A stretch of DNA of 64,000 bases from assembly GCF_025998815.1 (NCBI RefSeq), contig NZ_AP026678.1:620001-684000 (forward strand). The letters run 5' to 3'. The notes under the pieces are model-generated. The model saw only the letters and a program-made list of their open reading frames with translations, was not told where the DNA came from and searched no databases. The stretch's first letter is position 1; every line of letters begins with the position of its first letter. The translations under genes were made by a program, and so were the position numbers. This stretch comes from Ignavibacterium sp. GTDB taxonomy: Bacteria; Bacteroidota; Ignavibacteria; Ignavibacteriales; Ignavibacteriaceae. Positions 26,197-36,649 of the stretch are shown piece by piece.

Positions 26197-27453
26197 TCAA
26201 AGTTCCTCTAATATTGATTTAATTTCTCCAAGCAGATACATACTGCCTGTAATTACCAGACAATTGTTCTTATCCCCTTTAAGAAAATCCGAGATAAATT
26301 TTCTTTTATCAATAACCGTTTCAGCTTTTATGTTAGATGCTTCAAATCGTTTCTTCAAATCATCCAGCTTTTCAGCTCTTTCATAATTGATTTCAGTCAG
26401 ATAATAATTATCAAATTGATCAGACAACAATTTTATCATCGAGTCAATGTCTTTATCCTTGAGTGCACTGAAAAGTAAAAATACTTTTGAATAATTTTTT
26501 CTCTCTTGCTGAAACTCATTCAGAAATACTTTTAATCCATCCGGATTATGTGCAGAATCAAGTAATATAAAAGGTTGCTTGCGAATATATTCATATCTTC
26601 CCTGAATCAAAGTGTTTTTGATTACATTCTTAATTCCGTCATAAACAATTCTGGGGTCATCTATATCGAGTGTCTTTGTAACAGAAAGAACAGCAAGCGC
26701 AGCATTATATCTTTGATATTTCCCTTTTAGAGGTATCTCCCAATCCTGAAGTTCAATTTCTTCTGTATAGAGTTCAACTATTCCGTTTTTCTCGATAAGG
26801 TAATCTTCCAATCTGAAAAGTTTTGCTTTAACTGATTCACATTTCTTTTCCACTACTGATTCCGCTTCATCCGATAGTTTACCAATGAATACTTTGGCGT
26901 GAGGTTTAATGATTTCAGCTTTCTCAAAAGCTATTTGTGAAATTTTATCACCAAGAATGTTAGTATGTTCAAGCGAGATGGATGTAATTATACTAGCAAG
27001 TGGATTTAGTACATTCGTAGCATCCAATCTTCCACCTAAACCAGTTTCAATAACTACATAATCAACTTTCTTTGTTTTGAAGTATTCAAAAGCCATTGCA
27101 GTGGTAACTTCAAAAAATGTTAATTCGTGTTTATCAATAAAGTCATTGTGCTTATTTATAAAATCAGCGATGAATTCATCTTCAATATACTTCCCGTTAA
27201 TAATTATTCTTTCATTAAAACGAACGAAATGAGGAGATGTATAAAGCCCTACTTTATATCCGGCTTCCATCAGTATGCTTGCAATGAAAGCAGAAGTACT
27301 GCCTTTTCCATTTGAGCCAGCAATATGAAAGGCCTTTAATGATGTTTGTGGATTACCGATGTGCTCCAAAAACTTTCGGATGTTATCGAGACCTAATTTT
27401 ATTCCGAATGTATGAAGAGAAAAAAGTTTTTCGAGAGATTGTTTTAAGTCCAT
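26197..27453 (-). CDS. folC: Folylpolyglutamate / dihydrofolate synthase FolC
   Basis: A 418-residue Mur-ligase family enzyme that attaches glutamate to folate. It has the P-loop GSNGKGST (46-53), a TSPHFVRFNERI segment, and LVVE-type VIETGLGGRLDATNV and GRYEYIRKQPFILLDSAHNPDG for the substrate domain. It begins 1 base after pyrD, so the two are coupled. Its length matches the family. Whether it adds the first glutamate (dihydrofolate synthase) as well cannot be told from sequence. Confidence 0.93.
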   Translation of the reverse strand: MDLKQSLEKLFSLHTFGIKLGLDNIRKFLEHIGNPQTSLKAFHIAGSNGKGSTSAFIASILMEAGYKVGLYTSPHFVRFNERIIINGKYIEDEFIADFINKHNDFIDKHELTFFEVTTAMAFEYFKTKKVDYVVIETGLGGRLDATNVLNPLASIITSISLEHTNILGDKISQIAFEKAEIIKPHAKVFIGKLSDEAESVVEKKCESVKAKLFRLEDYLIEKNGIVELYTEEIELQDWEIPLKGKYQRYNAALAVLSVTKTLDIDDPRIVYDGIKNVIKNTLIQGRYEYIRKQPFILLDSAHNPDGLKVFLNEFQQERKNYSKVFLLFSALKDKDIDSMIKLLSDQFDNYYLTEINYERAEKLDDLKKRFEASNIKAETVIDKRKFISDFLKGDKNNCLVITGSMYLLGEIKSILEEL

Positions 27454-27454
27454 T

Positions 27455-28372
27455 TTATATGATGTATGATCCGGTTAATTCTGAAATTGAATTAATTTTC
27501 ATCTGCTTACAATAATTTTCCAAATCATCTAAAATTTTTATTGGCGCTGTTGGATCAATAAAGTTTAAAGTACCAATTTGTACTGCTGATGCACCAACAA
27601 TCATAAATTCCACAACATCTTTCCAGTTCATAATACCACCAATTCCGATTATAGGAATATCAACTTTCTGATGTATCTCTAAAACTTTTGCAAGAGCTAT
27701 TGGTTTAATCGCTGGACCGGAAAGTCCGGCGAATACATTGTTAATCTTCGGTTTCTTCGTAAAAATATTAAATGCAGTTCCAACCAAAGTATTTATAGCG
27801 CTAACTGCATCACCGCCGGAATCTTGAACAACTTTTGCAAATTCGTGGATATAAGAAACATTTGGTGAAAGTTTTATTATCAATGGTTTATTTGTAACCG
27901 CTCTGACTTTTTCAGTTACTTTTCCAACCGCACTAAGATTATTTCCAAATTGCAATCCACCTTCTTTAACATTTGGACACGAAACATTTATCTCAAACGC
28001 TTTGATAGTATCTTCATCAGTTAAAATTTTTGTGCATTCAACATACTCCTCAACAGAGCTTGCAGCAATATTACAAATTAAAGGAACATCATACTTCTTA
28101 AGAAAAGGAATTTTTTCTTTAAGAAATACCTCAACTCCAACATTTGCAAGACCAATTGCGTTTAACATTCCAGCCGGAGTTTCAGTTATTCTTTGTGGTG
28201 CGTTTCCTTTCCTTGGTTTCAAACTCAATGACTTTGTAACTATTGCTCCGATTTTATTTAAGTCAATAAACTCTGCAATTTCATTTCCATATCCTACTGT
28301 ACCCGATGCAAGCATTATCGGATTACGAAGTTTAAGCGACGCAATACTTACGGATAAATCAACCGTGCTCAT
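27455..28372 (-). CDS. pyrD: Dihydroorotate dehydrogenase B, catalytic subunit
   Basis: A 305-residue FMN enzyme of pyrimidine synthesis (class 1B). It has PIMLASGTVGYGNE at the start, the catalytic-loop INVSCPNVKEGG with active Cys, KLSPNV, and GGIMNWKDVVEFMIVGA near the FMN phosphate site. It overlaps pyrK by 4 bases; PyrK passes electrons to NAD. The pairing with pyrK identifies the B type. Confidence 0.96.
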   Translation of the reverse strand: MSTVDLSVSIASLKLRNPIMLASGTVGYGNEIAEFIDLNKIGAIVTKSLSLKPRKGNAPQRITETPAGMLNAIGLANVGVEVFLKEKIPFLKKYDVPLICNIAASSVEEYVECTKILTDEDTIKAFEINVSCPNVKEGGLQFGNNLSAVGKVTEKVRAVTNKPLIIKLSPNVSYIHEFAKVVQDSGGDAVSAINTLVGTAFNIFTKKPKINNVFAGLSGPAIKPIALAKVLEIHQKVDIPIIGIGGIMNWKDVVEFMIVGASAVQIGTLNFIDPTAPIKILDDLENYCKQMKINSISELTGSYII

Positions 28373-29130
28373 ATTTTCACATCCTTCACATTAAAAACAG
28401 GACCATCTTTGCAAACAAGCAGATACTTATCTGATTGTTCAGTTGATTCAATTGGACAACCCTGACAGATTCCGAAACCACAAGCCATTGCGCACTCAGT
28501 TGAAACTTCACAATTGATATTGTGAGCAATGCAAACTTCTTTCAAAGCTCTTAACATTGCATTTGGTCCGCAACCGAAAACTTTAATTCTCTTTGATTTG
28601 AACGATGGAAGATTTTTTTCAAATAACTGAACTACATTTCCATTAAAGCCGAGCGAGCCATCATCTGTTGCTGTTTGCACATTTAACAGATTATAAGTAA
28701 TCACATCGTTTTTAGATCTTCCACCGACAAAGCTGTAGATATCGAACTTATCCTTTAGCAATCTGGTGAGGAAAGGAAATGGTGCTGAACCAAGTCCACC
28801 TGCAACAATTATAGCAGTATCAAAATCATTTGTAAAATTAAAGCCATTACCAAGTGGCCCAAGAATATCAATAGTGTCATCAATATGTTTATGCGAAAGT
28901 ATTCTTGTTCCTTCGCCAAATATGTTAAACATCAGATAGATGTAATCCTCATCAACATCGCAGATACTAAAAGGTCTTCTTAATAATGGAGAAACAGTTT
29001 CGCTGACACGAATATTAAGAAACTGACCAGGTTTAATCTGTCGTGCAATTTCGGGTGAATAAATTTTTTGAAGAAAAATATCTTTTTGTATCTCTTTTAT
29101 CTCTTTAACCGGAGAATTAACAATAAGCAA
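28369..29130 (-). CDS. pyrK: Dihydroorotate dehydrogenase B, electron transfer subunit
   Basis: A 253-residue ferredoxin-reductase type protein with FAD domain (LLRRPFSICD), NAD domain (VAGGLGSAPFPFLTRLL) and a C-terminal [2Fe-2S] cluster (CAMACGFGICQGC, then a later C). It passes electrons from PyrD to NAD+. The start is TTG, supported by a GAGGA ribosome site 5 bases upstream; no ATG is near. A 100-base gap separates it from manC. Confidence 0.93.
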   Translation of the reverse strand: MLIVNSPVKEIKEIQKDIFLQKIYSPEIARQIKPGQFLNIRVSETVSPLLRRPFSICDVDEDYIYLMFNIFGEGTRILSHKHIDDTIDILGPLGNGFNFTNDFDTAIIVAGGLGSAPFPFLTRLLKDKFDIYSFVGGRSKNDVITYNLLNVQTATDDGSLGFNGNVVQLFEKNLPSFKSKRIKVFGCGPNAMLRALKEVCIAHNINCEVSTECAMACGFGICQGCPIESTEQSDKYLLVCKDGPVFNVKDVKI

Positions 29131-29231
29131 CTTGTCCTCAATTGAAATAATGAATTGAATTTAAAGGCAAGTAAAAAAACTTTTTGAACTGCCATACAAA
29201 TTTAGAAAAGAAAATCATATCGAAAAAAGTG

Positions 29232-30299
29232 TCAACAATACTCATCCATTTTATTCATCTTTAAGTATTCAACAATATTTTTAACATCCTGAGCTCTGTC
29301 TCTTCTGCATACAAGTAATGTATCATCGTAGTTTATTATGATAAGATTATCAACTCCAATTACTGCAGTAAATTTATCCGGTGAATAAATATACGAATCA
29401 ATTACTTTGTCAGTATAAACTTTACCAACCAGCGCATTACCGTTCGAATCTTTTTCGGATAATTGATAAACCTCTTCCCAACTTCCTACATCACTCCAGG
29501 TAAAAAATCCTTTTGTAAGATAAACTTTAGTTGATTTCTCCATAATTCCATAATCGATGGAAATCTTTTTCATTTGTCCATAAGTTTTTACCAGAACATC
29601 GTGAAAGTCTTTTTTGTTAAGATGATTTTCAATTTCAACAAGACCTTCAAATAAATCAGGCATATAAGTTCTTATTTCTTCAAGAATTGTATCAACACGC
29701 CAGATAAACATTCCACTATTCCAAAGAAAATCACCGCTTTCAAGAAATCTGACAGCAGTAGCGTAATTCGGTTTTTCAGCAAATGTTAAAACTTTATAAA
29801 TGTTATCCTGAATTTTCTTGTCATCAATCTGAATATATCCATAACCTGTTTCAGGTCTTGTTGGATGAATTCCTATTGTTACTAATGCTTTCTTTTCAAA
29901 AGCAAACTTAGCAGCATTATGAAGAGTGTTTCTGAAAATTTCTTCTTCTTTTATTATGTGATCTGCCGGAAGAACGATTGTAACAGCTTCCGGATCTTTT
30001 GCTTTTATGATGATTGATGCCAAACCAATTGCAGCGGCAGTGTTTCTTCCGAATGGTTCAACAATAATATTTTCTTCAGGAATATCTTTTAACTGATTCT
30101 TAACTTCCGGTGCTTGTATCTCATTAGTGATAATGAAAATTTTATTTCTGTCAATAAGATCATCGATTCGTTCAACCGTTGCCTGAATCATAGTGCTATC
30201 ACCAAAAATTTTCAGCAACTGTTTTGGTAATGCTTTTTTGCTTCTTGGCCAGAAACGGGAACCAACTCCTCCCGCCATTATAACAGCATAAATGTTCAT
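29232..30299 (-). CDS. manC: Mannose-1-phosphate guanylyltransferase
   Basis: A 355-residue nucleotidyltransferase that makes GDP-mannose for surface polysaccharides. Signature MAGGVGSRFWPRSKKALPKQ lies at the N-terminus, followed by the FGRNTAAAIGLA and VLPADHII segments and FAEKPNY of the family. It lacks the isomerase (ManA) fusion seen in longer ManC proteins. It is 13 bases downstream of an unknown gene and co-oriented with alr. Confidence 0.93.
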   Translation of the reverse strand: MNIYAVIMAGGVGSRFWPRSKKALPKQLLKIFGDSTMIQATVERIDDLIDRNKIFIITNEIQAPEVKNQLKDIPEENIIVEPFGRNTAAAIGLASIIIKAKDPEAVTIVLPADHIIKEEEIFRNTLHNAAKFAFEKKALVTIGIHPTRPETGYGYIQIDDKKIQDNIYKVLTFAEKPNYATAVRFLESGDFLWNSGMFIWRVDTILEEIRTYMPDLFEGLVEIENHLNKKDFHDVLVKTYGQMKKISIDYGIMEKSTKVYLTKGFFTWSDVGSWEEVYQLSEKDSNGNALVGKVYTDKVIDSYIYSPDKFTAVIGVDNLIIINYDDTLLVCRRDRAQDVKNIVEYLKMNKMDEYC

Positions 30300-30312
30300 C
30301 AGTATGAATCCT

Positions 30313-31167
30313 CTATTTTATTTTGGAAATTTTTTGTTGTAATTCGTCTGCCCGATTAAGATAATTTGTAATATCTACCTCTTTACCTTTAACAACTGCA
30401 ACTATTACGATTAAACAAGCTCTTAATCCTTCAATTATTTCTTTCCCGGGCATCAGCTTTCTGTTTTTGATAAGTGTGAGTGTTTGAGCAATTGTTTCGT
30501 GCATATCTGATATGATTTCAAATCCGATTTTCTTCGACAATTTTCCGTTATCAGACATCACTTTGATGAAAGATGAAATTTCTTCGTAATCAAAATCATC
30601 CTTTGCTAGATTTTTTAACATCAGGTCTAACGGTTTGATGGGTTTTAAAATGTTTGTTTCAAAATTCTGAATGAATAGTTCTTCGTTATCACTTTCATCA
30701 TCAAGAATTATTTTTTCTTTAATCTTCTCTGTTTCAGGTTTCAGAAAGATTTCATCATCAAATTTTCTTTTTGAGAGGTCTACTTTTATTTCTTCATTGT
30801 TTTCAGTTAAAGATTCTTCTTTAGGATTTAATTTTTCGAGTGCATTCTTGAATGATAATGGAGTTGTAGTATCAAGAAGATGGTTTAAATCTTTAATCAG
30901 ATTTCTGCTATGGTCTTTGAACTGATCGGAAATTTTAAAGAAGTCAATTGTATTTTGATTAAGAAAATTATAAATCTCATTTAACTTAATTGCGAGCGTT
31001 GAAAGCTCAGTTATTTTTTTCATTTTAATCAAATCATTACCCAAATTATCCGATTTGATAATAGCATCTTTCAGCAAAGCTACAATTTCAATTTGATGTG
31101 TACTCAGCCTTAAGCTGTTTGCTGCAGCACTGATGCTTTGAGTAATGTATTGTTTAATAAATTCCAT
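30313..31167 (-). CDS. Conserved-looking helical protein of unknown function
   Basis: A 284-residue cytoplasmic, largely helical protein. Residues about 1-95 form helices with repeated hydrophobics, about 105-170 are charged and probably disordered, and 170-284 are helical again (KIGFEIISDMHETIAQTLTLIK). It has no signal, membrane helix or known motif. The gene overlaps the alr stop by one base (TAATG type) and is 13 bases before manC, so it is likely translated in the same operon between cell-wall amino acid and sugar nucleotide synthesis. Its role is unknown. Confidence 0.6.
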   Translation of the reverse strand: MEFIKQYITQSISAAANSLRLSTHQIEIVALLKDAIIKSDNLGNDLIKMKKITELSTLAIKLNEIYNFLNQNTIDFFKISDQFKDHSRNLIKDLNHLLDTTTPLSFKNALEKLNPKEESLTENNEEIKVDLSKRKFDDEIFLKPETEKIKEKIILDDESDNEELFIQNFETNILKPIKPLDLMLKNLAKDDFDYEEISSFIKVMSDNGKLSKKIGFEIISDMHETIAQTLTLIKNRKLMPGKEIIEGLRACLIVIVAVVKGKEVDITNYLNRADELQQKISKIK

Positions 31168-32285
31168 TATTCGATATAAATTCTTGGAACTCTTTTACTT
31201 ATGTTGCAGGTAATTTCATAAGGAATGGTCTTTAAAATATTGCACCAATCCCAACCCGAAATTTCGTGTTTTTTAGATTTACCTAAAAGTATTACTTCAT
31301 CACCGATATTAATTTTATCATTTCCAACATCAAACATAATTCTATCCATCGTAACTACACCAACCTGTCTGTAAATTTTTTCATTGATAATTGCAAAAGA
31401 TTTGTTGGTCATTTTTCTTGAGTATCCATCTGCATATCCTAAACTTACTGAAACAATATTAGTCGGTTTTGAAGCTTTGAATTTTCTACTATAACTAACT
31501 GTATCACCTTTCTCAATTCTTTTGAATGAAGCAACTTTGGAAATAACTGACATTACAGGAAATAATTTGATTGATTCATTTGTTTGCTGTGAAGGATAAT
31601 AACCATACAAAGAAATTCCCGGTCTAACCATATCAAAGTATGAATCAGGCATATTAATTATTGCTCCACTGTTTGCAGCATGAATTAATCCGGTTGAAAA
31701 ATTTTTTGCACGAAGTTTTTCAATTAACTCTTTAAATCTTTTCAGTTGGAGTTTAGCAAACGAATCATTGTAAACATCAGAAGTTGCAAAGTGAGTATAA
31801 ATTCCATCTATTATAAAATCTTTTTGATAAGAAAGATATTCTATGAAATCAAAAGCGTGTTTGTAGTTGACACCAAGTCTGTTCATTCCTGTATCAACTT
31901 TTACATGAACACAAATATTCTTTCTGTAATTATTTTTTTTTCTGGCAACTTTTAGAAAATCTAAATCTTTGATTGTGAAAACAGTCGGAATCAAATTATA
32001 ATTGAGATAATCTTCGACATTATTATTAGCTACTGCATCAAAAACAAGAATTGGTTCTTTAATACCATATTTTCTTAGCTCAATACCTTCATCAACTAAT
32101 GCAACAGCATAGTACTCTGGTTTATCATTAAGTGATTTTAAAGTATTAACTACTTCTTTCACTCCATGACCATAAGCATCAGCTTTTACAACAGCCATTA
32201 CTTTAGCAGGATAAACTTTTTTTCTAATGTTTGAGAAGTTCTTTTTTAGATTTGATAAATTTATTATTGCCTGAGATGAACGCAT
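31167..32285 (-). CDS. alr: Alanine racemase
   Basis: A 372-residue PLP enzyme that interconverts L- and D-alanine for peptidoglycan. The PLP lysine is K34 in AVVKADAYGHG, and the second catalytic Tyr lies in SLGYADGYSR. The RPGISLYGYYP segment is also typical. There is no fused MurF domain, unlike many Bacteroidetes proteins. It starts 160 bases from divergent nuoA, so the two share an intergenic region. Confidence 0.95.
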   Translation of the reverse strand: MRSSQAIINLSNLKKNFSNIRKKVYPAKVMAVVKADAYGHGVKEVVNTLKSLNDKPEYYAVALVDEGIELRKYGIKEPILVFDAVANNNVEDYLNYNLIPTVFTIKDLDFLKVARKKNNYRKNICVHVKVDTGMNRLGVNYKHAFDFIEYLSYQKDFIIDGIYTHFATSDVYNDSFAKLQLKRFKELIEKLRAKNFSTGLIHAANSGAIINMPDSYFDMVRPGISLYGYYPSQQTNESIKLFPVMSVISKVASFKRIEKGDTVSYSRKFKASKPTNIVSVSLGYADGYSRKMTNKSFAIINEKIYRQVGVVTMDRIMFDVGNDKINIGDEVILLGKSKKHEISGWDWCNILKTIPYEITCNISKRVPRIYIE

Positions 32286-32392
32286 GCTTAATTTTTACAA
32301 ATTTTTTCCAATTATTAACAAAAAAATTACTGGCGCAAAATTAGTTAGAAATTTGCTTTCAAACTATCTTGAAGTGTGTTATTTGTAAATTC

Positions 32393-32423
32393 TTGACATT
32401 ACTAACAAGTGAAACTAATTTTG
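32393..32423 (+). promoter_or_regulatory. Promoter of the nuo operon
   Basis: TTGACA (32393-32398) is separated by exactly 17 bases from TAATTTTG (32416-32423), an optimal match to the Bacteroidota TAnnTTTG element plus a consensus -35. Transcription would begin near 32430, leaving a leader of about 15 bases before the nuoA ATG and no Shine-Dalgarno sequence. Confidence 0.85.
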
Positions 32424-32444
32424 TCAAACAATTTTTAGAAAATA

Positions 32445-32879
32445 ATGATAACAGAATTCGGCAAAGTCTTCATCTTTCTCCTGATTGCAATTCTCTTTGT
32501 GATTGTTGCAATTGCCGTATCAAGATTAATCAGACCTGCCCGCCCTACTTACGAAAAGCTCACAACTTATGAATGCGGTGAAAACCCTGAAGGTTCTCCG
32601 TGGATAAAATTCAATATCAGGTTTTATGTTGTTGCTCTCATATTTTTAATTTTTGATGTTGAAGTTGTTTTACTCATTCCCTGGGCTTTGGTTTACAAAC
32701 AATTCGGTTGGGCTGGATTTCTTGTTGGTGGATTTTTTCTGATCTTACTTGCAATTGGTATGGCTTATGAATGGAGGAAAGGTGACCTTGAGTGGGATAG
32801 ACCGAGACCACAACCTCCCGTAATAAAGAAGACCAAATCAACTCAAACTGTCATTAAAAATGAAGCTGTGGAAGTTTAA
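32445..32879 (+). CDS. nuoA: NADH-quinone oxidoreductase subunit A
   Basis: A 144-residue membrane subunit of complex I. Three membrane helices are visible, at about 8-28, 64-84 and 90-110. The conserved [20 protein letters not shown] and [12 protein letters not shown] segments near helices 1-2 and 2-3 mark NuoA. The last 25 residues are a Lys/Thr-rich cytoplasmic tail that is longer than in E. coli. It is the first gene of the eleven-gene cluster. Confidence 0.97.
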   Translation: MITEFGKVFIFLLIAILFVIVAIAVSRLIRPARPTYEKLTTYECGENPEGSPWIKFNIRFYVVALIFLIFDVEVVLLIPWALVYKQFGWAGFLVGGFFLILLAIGMAYEWRKGDLEWDRPRPQPPVIKKTKSTQTVIKNEAVEV

Positions 32880-32881
32880 GT

Positions 32882-33373
32882 ATGGGATTATTAGATAAAG
32901 AATTTTCTGATGGCAATATTATCATAACAACTACCGAAGATCTATTCAACTGGGCAAGATTATCTTCTTTGTGGCAAGTTGGTTTTGGTTTGGCTTGTTG
33001 TGCAATCGAAATGATGGCAACTTCAGCTTCGCATTATGATTTTGATAGATTTGGTGTTATTCCTCGTCCTTCTCCAAGACAATCGGATGTAATTATAGTC
33101 TCCGGAACCGTTACTCTTAAAATGGCTCTGCGTGTTAAAAGATTATACGAACAGATGCCTGATCCGAAATATGTAATTTCGATGGGAAGTTGTTCTAATT
33201 GTGGTGGACCTTATTGGGAACATGGTTATCATGTCCTGAAAGGTGTTGATCGTGTTATTCCTGTGGATGTTTATGTTCCTGGTTGCCCGCCAAGACCAGA
33301 AGCTTTACTTGAAGGATTATTAAAGTTGCAAGAAAAAATCCGTAATGAATCAATGGTAAAGAAAAGCGCATGA
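32882..33373 (+). CDS. nuoB: NADH-quinone oxidoreductase subunit B
   Basis: A 163-residue peripheral subunit with the last iron-sulphur cluster N2. Ligand cysteines are adjacent in [10 protein letters not shown], then C in MGSCSNCGG, then C in [13 protein letters not shown]. It starts 2 bases after nuoA. Confidence 0.98.
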   Translation: MGLLDKEFSDGNIIITTTEDLFNWARLSSLWQVGFGLACCAIEMMATSASHYDFDRFGVIPRPSPRQSDVIIVSGTVTLKMALRVKRLYEQMPDPKYVISMGSCSNCGGPYWEHGYHVLKGVDRVIPVDVYVPGCPPRPEALLEGLLKLQEKIRNESMVKKSA

Positions 33374-33900
33374 AAACTACTGAAGAAATTTTTCAGATAT
33401 TAAAAAATAATTTTCCTGATTCAGAACTTACACTGAAAACAGATATTCCTTTAGAACAATTCATTATCATATCACCTTTGGATGTTGATAAGATTTCTCT
33501 TTTTCTAAGAGATAATCCTGATTTGCAGTTTGATTCGTTAATGTGCCTTTCAGGAGTTGATGATTTTAATGGTCAGAAAATTAAAGATGAAGCTGGCAAT
33601 GAAGTTATGCAAGGCGGAACTTTAAGCGTTTATTATCACCTCGAATCAACCTCACTCAGACATAAACTTGTATTAAAGACATCAACATCAAGAGAAAATC
33701 CGGAAGTTGTTTCGGTTTCTGAAATTTGGCAATCAGCTAACTGGCACGAACGCGAAGCTTATGATATGTTCGGAATTAAATTTATCAACCATCCTGATTT
33801 AAGAAGAATATTAATGCCTTACGATTGGGAATTTGGTTACCCGTTAAGAAAGGATTATCAGAATCCTGAATTTTATCAAGGAATGAAAGTACCTTATTGA
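33370..33900 (+). CDS. nuoC: NADH-quinone oxidoreductase subunit C
   Basis: A 176-residue peripheral-arm subunit. The [27 protein letters not shown] and GYPLRKDY segments are diagnostic. It is separate from nuoD, not fused as in some Gammaproteobacteria. It overlaps nuoB by 4 bases. Confidence 0.97.
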   Translation: MKTTEEIFQILKNNFPDSELTLKTDIPLEQFIIISPLDVDKISLFLRDNPDLQFDSLMCLSGVDDFNGQKIKDEAGNEVMQGGTLSVYYHLESTSLRHKLVLKTSTSRENPEVVSVSEIWQSANWHEREAYDMFGIKFINHPDLRRILMPYDWEFGYPLRKDYQNPEFYQGMKVPY

Positions 33901-33901
33901 T

Positions 33902-35017
33902 ATGAGTGTTAGAACTGAAGAAATGGTTTTGAATATGGGTCCGCAGCATCCGTCAACACACGGAGTGCTAAGACTCGAACTTACTCTCGAAGGCGAAATT
34001 GTAACTAAAGTTGTCCCTCACATTGGTTACCTTCATCGCTGCTTTGAGAAACATTGTGAAGCGATGACTTATCAACAAGTGGTTCCTTACACAGACAGAA
34101 TGGATTATCTTGCTGCAATGGGAAATGAATTAGGATATGCAATCGCTGTAGAGAAATTATTAAACATTCAGGTTCCAGAACGCGTTGAGTACATAAGAGT
34201 AATAATGGCTGAGCTTCAAAGAATTGCCTCACATCTTGTAGCAATTGGAACTTACGGTGCTGATATTGGTGCTTTCACACCATTCCTATATTGTTTTCGT
34301 GATCGTGAAAAAATTCTACATCTTTTTGAAATAACCTGCGGTGCAAGATTACTTTATAATTATATCTGGCCCGGTGGTCTTTCACACGATCTTCATCCGG
34401 ATTTTGAAAGACTTACGAGAGAATTTATCAAAGAATTCAGACCTAACCTTGTTGAATTAAACAACTTACTTACATATAACAGAATTTTTATCGATCGTAC
34501 TGCCAATGTTGGAATTCTTCCTGTTGAAACAGCAATTAACTTTGGAGTTACCGGACCAATGTTGCGTGGCAGTGGAATGAAATGGGATTTGCGAAAAGAT
34601 GATCCATATTCAGTCTATCATAAATTTGATTTTGAAATTCCTGTTGGCGAAGGTAAAATGGGAACTGTTGGTGATAGTTGGGACAGATATTTTGTCCGTG
34701 TTCGTGAAATGGAAGAAAGCTTAAAGATAATTGAACAAGCACTTGACCAACTTCCTGAAGGTGATGTTACTTCTGCAATTCCAAAAAGAATTAAGCCACC
34801 TGTTGGACAAGTTTATGCAAGAGTAGAAAACCCTCGTGGTGAACTTGGTTACTTTTTAATTAGTGATGGTTCTACAAGTCCTTTCAGAGTTAAAGTTCGT
34901 GCTCCTTCTTTTGTGAACTTACAAATAATGGATGAACTCTGTCGGGGACATATGGTTGCAGATGTTGTAGCAATCCTCGGAAGTGTTGATATAGTTTTAG
35001 GAGAGGTTGATAGATGA
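33902..35017 (+). CDS. nuoD: NADH-quinone oxidoreductase subunit D
   Basis: A 371-residue subunit of the quinone-binding region. It begins [16 protein letters not shown], contains [13 protein letters not shown] and the [15 protein letters not shown] motif, and ends with [13 protein letters not shown]. It forms the quinone cavity with NuoB. Length is shorter than the fused type by the NuoC part. Confidence 0.97.
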   Translation: MSVRTEEMVLNMGPQHPSTHGVLRLELTLEGEIVTKVVPHIGYLHRCFEKHCEAMTYQQVVPYTDRMDYLAAMGNELGYAIAVEKLLNIQVPERVEYIRVIMAELQRIASHLVAIGTYGADIGAFTPFLYCFRDREKILHLFEITCGARLLYNYIWPGGLSHDLHPDFERLTREFIKEFRPNLVELNNLLTYNRIFIDRTANVGILPVETAINFGVTGPMLRGSGMKWDLRKDDPYSVYHKFDFEIPVGEGKMGTVGDSWDRYFVRVREMEESLKIIEQALDQLPEGDVTSAIPKRIKPPVGQVYARVENPRGELGYFLISDGSTSPFRVKVRAPSFVNLQIMDELCRGHMVADVVAILGSVDIVLGEVDR

Positions 35018-36087
35018 TTTACGAATTCTTTAATAATCTCATTGGAAACGAAATCATTGCTGGATTTATTGCCGCAAGTCTTCCACTTTTGATTTTCATA
35101 CTTCCCTTTGCATTGATTGCAGTGCTTCTTGAAAGAAAAGTTGCCGGCCATATGCAGGACAGATTAGGACCAATGAGAGTTGGCTATCACGGAATTTTGC
35201 AAACTATCGCTGACATCATAAAACTTCTTCAGAAAGAAGACATTATTGCAAGAGAAAATGATAAGTTACTTTTCAATATTGCACCTGTGCTTGTATTTGC
35301 AGGAAGTTATGCAGCATTCGCAGCTATTCCATTTACAAGTGCTTACATAGGCGCTAACATTGACTTAGGAATTTTCTACATTATTGCGGTTACTGGCTTA
35401 GTTGTAGCCGGAATTTTGATGGCTGGCTGGGCATCGAATAATAAATATTCTTTGCTTGGTGCAATGCGTTCTGCTGCTCAAATCGTTAGTTATGAAATTC
35501 CTACTATTCTTGTTGTACTTACTCTAGTGATGTTCACCGGTACAACAAATCTTATGACGCTTTCTGAAAATCAAACAGCTTACTTTTGGAACTGGAATAT
35601 ATTTGGTGGTCCTGAACTTGGTCTTGCGAAGTTTCTCTTAATTCCGTTTATGATAATTGCATTTTTCATTATTTATATCAGTACTCTTGCTGAAGTAAAC
35701 AGAACTCCATTCGATATTCCCGAAGCAGAATCAGAATTGGTTTCAGGTTATCATACAGAATATTCAGGAATGAAGTTCGCAATGTTTTTCCTGGCTGAGT
35801 ATGCTAATATGTTTGCTGTATCTGCAATCGTTTCAGCATTGTTCTTTGGTGGATATCATTCGCCATTCGGATATTTGGGTAATACATTGGATATGCAGTG
35901 GCTAATTCCTGTAGAACAATTTTTCTGGTTTACTTTCAAAGGAGTTTTCTTTGTCTTCGTTCAAATGTGGTTAAGATGGACACTACCGAGACTTCGTGTA
36001 GACCAGCTTATGACAGCAAGCTGGAAATATCTTATACCAATTGCTTTTGTTAATCTCTTAATTGTTGGAATAATTACTTTAATCTGA
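35014..36087 (+). CDS. nuoH: NADH-quinone oxidoreductase subunit H
   Basis: A 357-residue membrane subunit with about eight helices. [35 protein letters not shown] and [12 protein letters not shown] are NuoH hallmarks; the last two line the quinone entry channel. It overlaps nuoD by 4 bases. Confidence 0.97.
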   Translation: MIYEFFNNLIGNEIIAGFIAASLPLLIFILPFALIAVLLERKVAGHMQDRLGPMRVGYHGILQTIADIIKLLQKEDIIARENDKLLFNIAPVLVFAGSYAAFAAIPFTSAYIGANIDLGIFYIIAVTGLVVAGILMAGWASNNKYSLLGAMRSAAQIVSYEIPTILVVLTLVMFTGTTNLMTLSENQTAYFWNWNIFGGPELGLAKFLLIPFMIIAFFIIYISTLAEVNRTPFDIPEAESELVSGYHTEYSGMKFAMFFLAEYANMFAVSAIVSALFFGGYHSPFGYLGNTLDMQWLIPVEQFFWFTFKGVFFVFVQMWLRWTLPRLRVDQLMTASWKYLIPIAFVNLLIVGIITLI

Positions 36088-36641
36088 TGAAAGAATATTT
36101 TAATAACATATTTACTGCTCTGTACACGATTTTTGTTGGAATGAAAATTACTTTCAGACACTTATTCATTCCTGCTGTTACTATTCAATATCCGGATGTT
36201 AAGTTAAAACTTCCTGAGAGAGAAAGAAACCGATTATATGTAAATATGGATGATTGCATTGGTTGCGATCAATGCTCAAGAGCTTGTCCTGTTAGTTGTA
36301 TTGAAATTGAAACTGTAAAATCAGTTCCGGGTGAAGACCTTGGTAAGACTTCAAACGGTAAGAAAAAAGTTTTATGGGTTACAAAGTTTAACATAGATTT
36401 TGCAAAATGTTGTTATTGTCAGTTATGCGTATTCCCTTGCCCGACTGAGTGTATTTATATGACAGATGTTTATGAATTTTCTGAATATGAAAGAGAAAAT
36501 CTTATATATGATTTTGTTACTTTAACTCCCGAAGAAAGGGAGCAGAAAAAACTTAATTACGAAAAATTTATGGCTGAAAAAGCTGCAGCAGACGCTGCTG
36601 CTAAACAAGCACCAAAAGAAGAACCTAAAAAAGAATCTTAA
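36087..36641 (+). CDS. nuoI: NADH-quinone oxidoreductase subunit I
   Basis: A 184-residue ferredoxin-like subunit with two [4Fe-4S] clusters. The ligands are CIGCDQCSRACP, with a C after it, and CCYCQLCVFPCP. The C-terminal 40 residues are Lys/Ala/Glu-rich and extend beyond the E. coli protein. It overlaps nuoH by one base. Confidence 0.97.
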   Translation: MKEYFNNIFTALYTIFVGMKITFRHLFIPAVTIQYPDVKLKLPERERNRLYVNMDDCIGCDQCSRACPVSCIEIETVKSVPGEDLGKTSNGKKKVLWVTKFNIDFAKCCYCQLCVFPCPTECIYMTDVYEFSEYERENLIYDFVTLTPEEREQKKLNYEKFMAEKAAADAAAKQAPKEEPKKES

Positions 36642-36649
36642 TATTTGAA

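Noticed and set aside
32286-32444. Promoter for alr in the divergent region
   Set aside because: A TAATTTTG is present on the minus strand, but no -35 element lies at 17 bases, so it was not listed.
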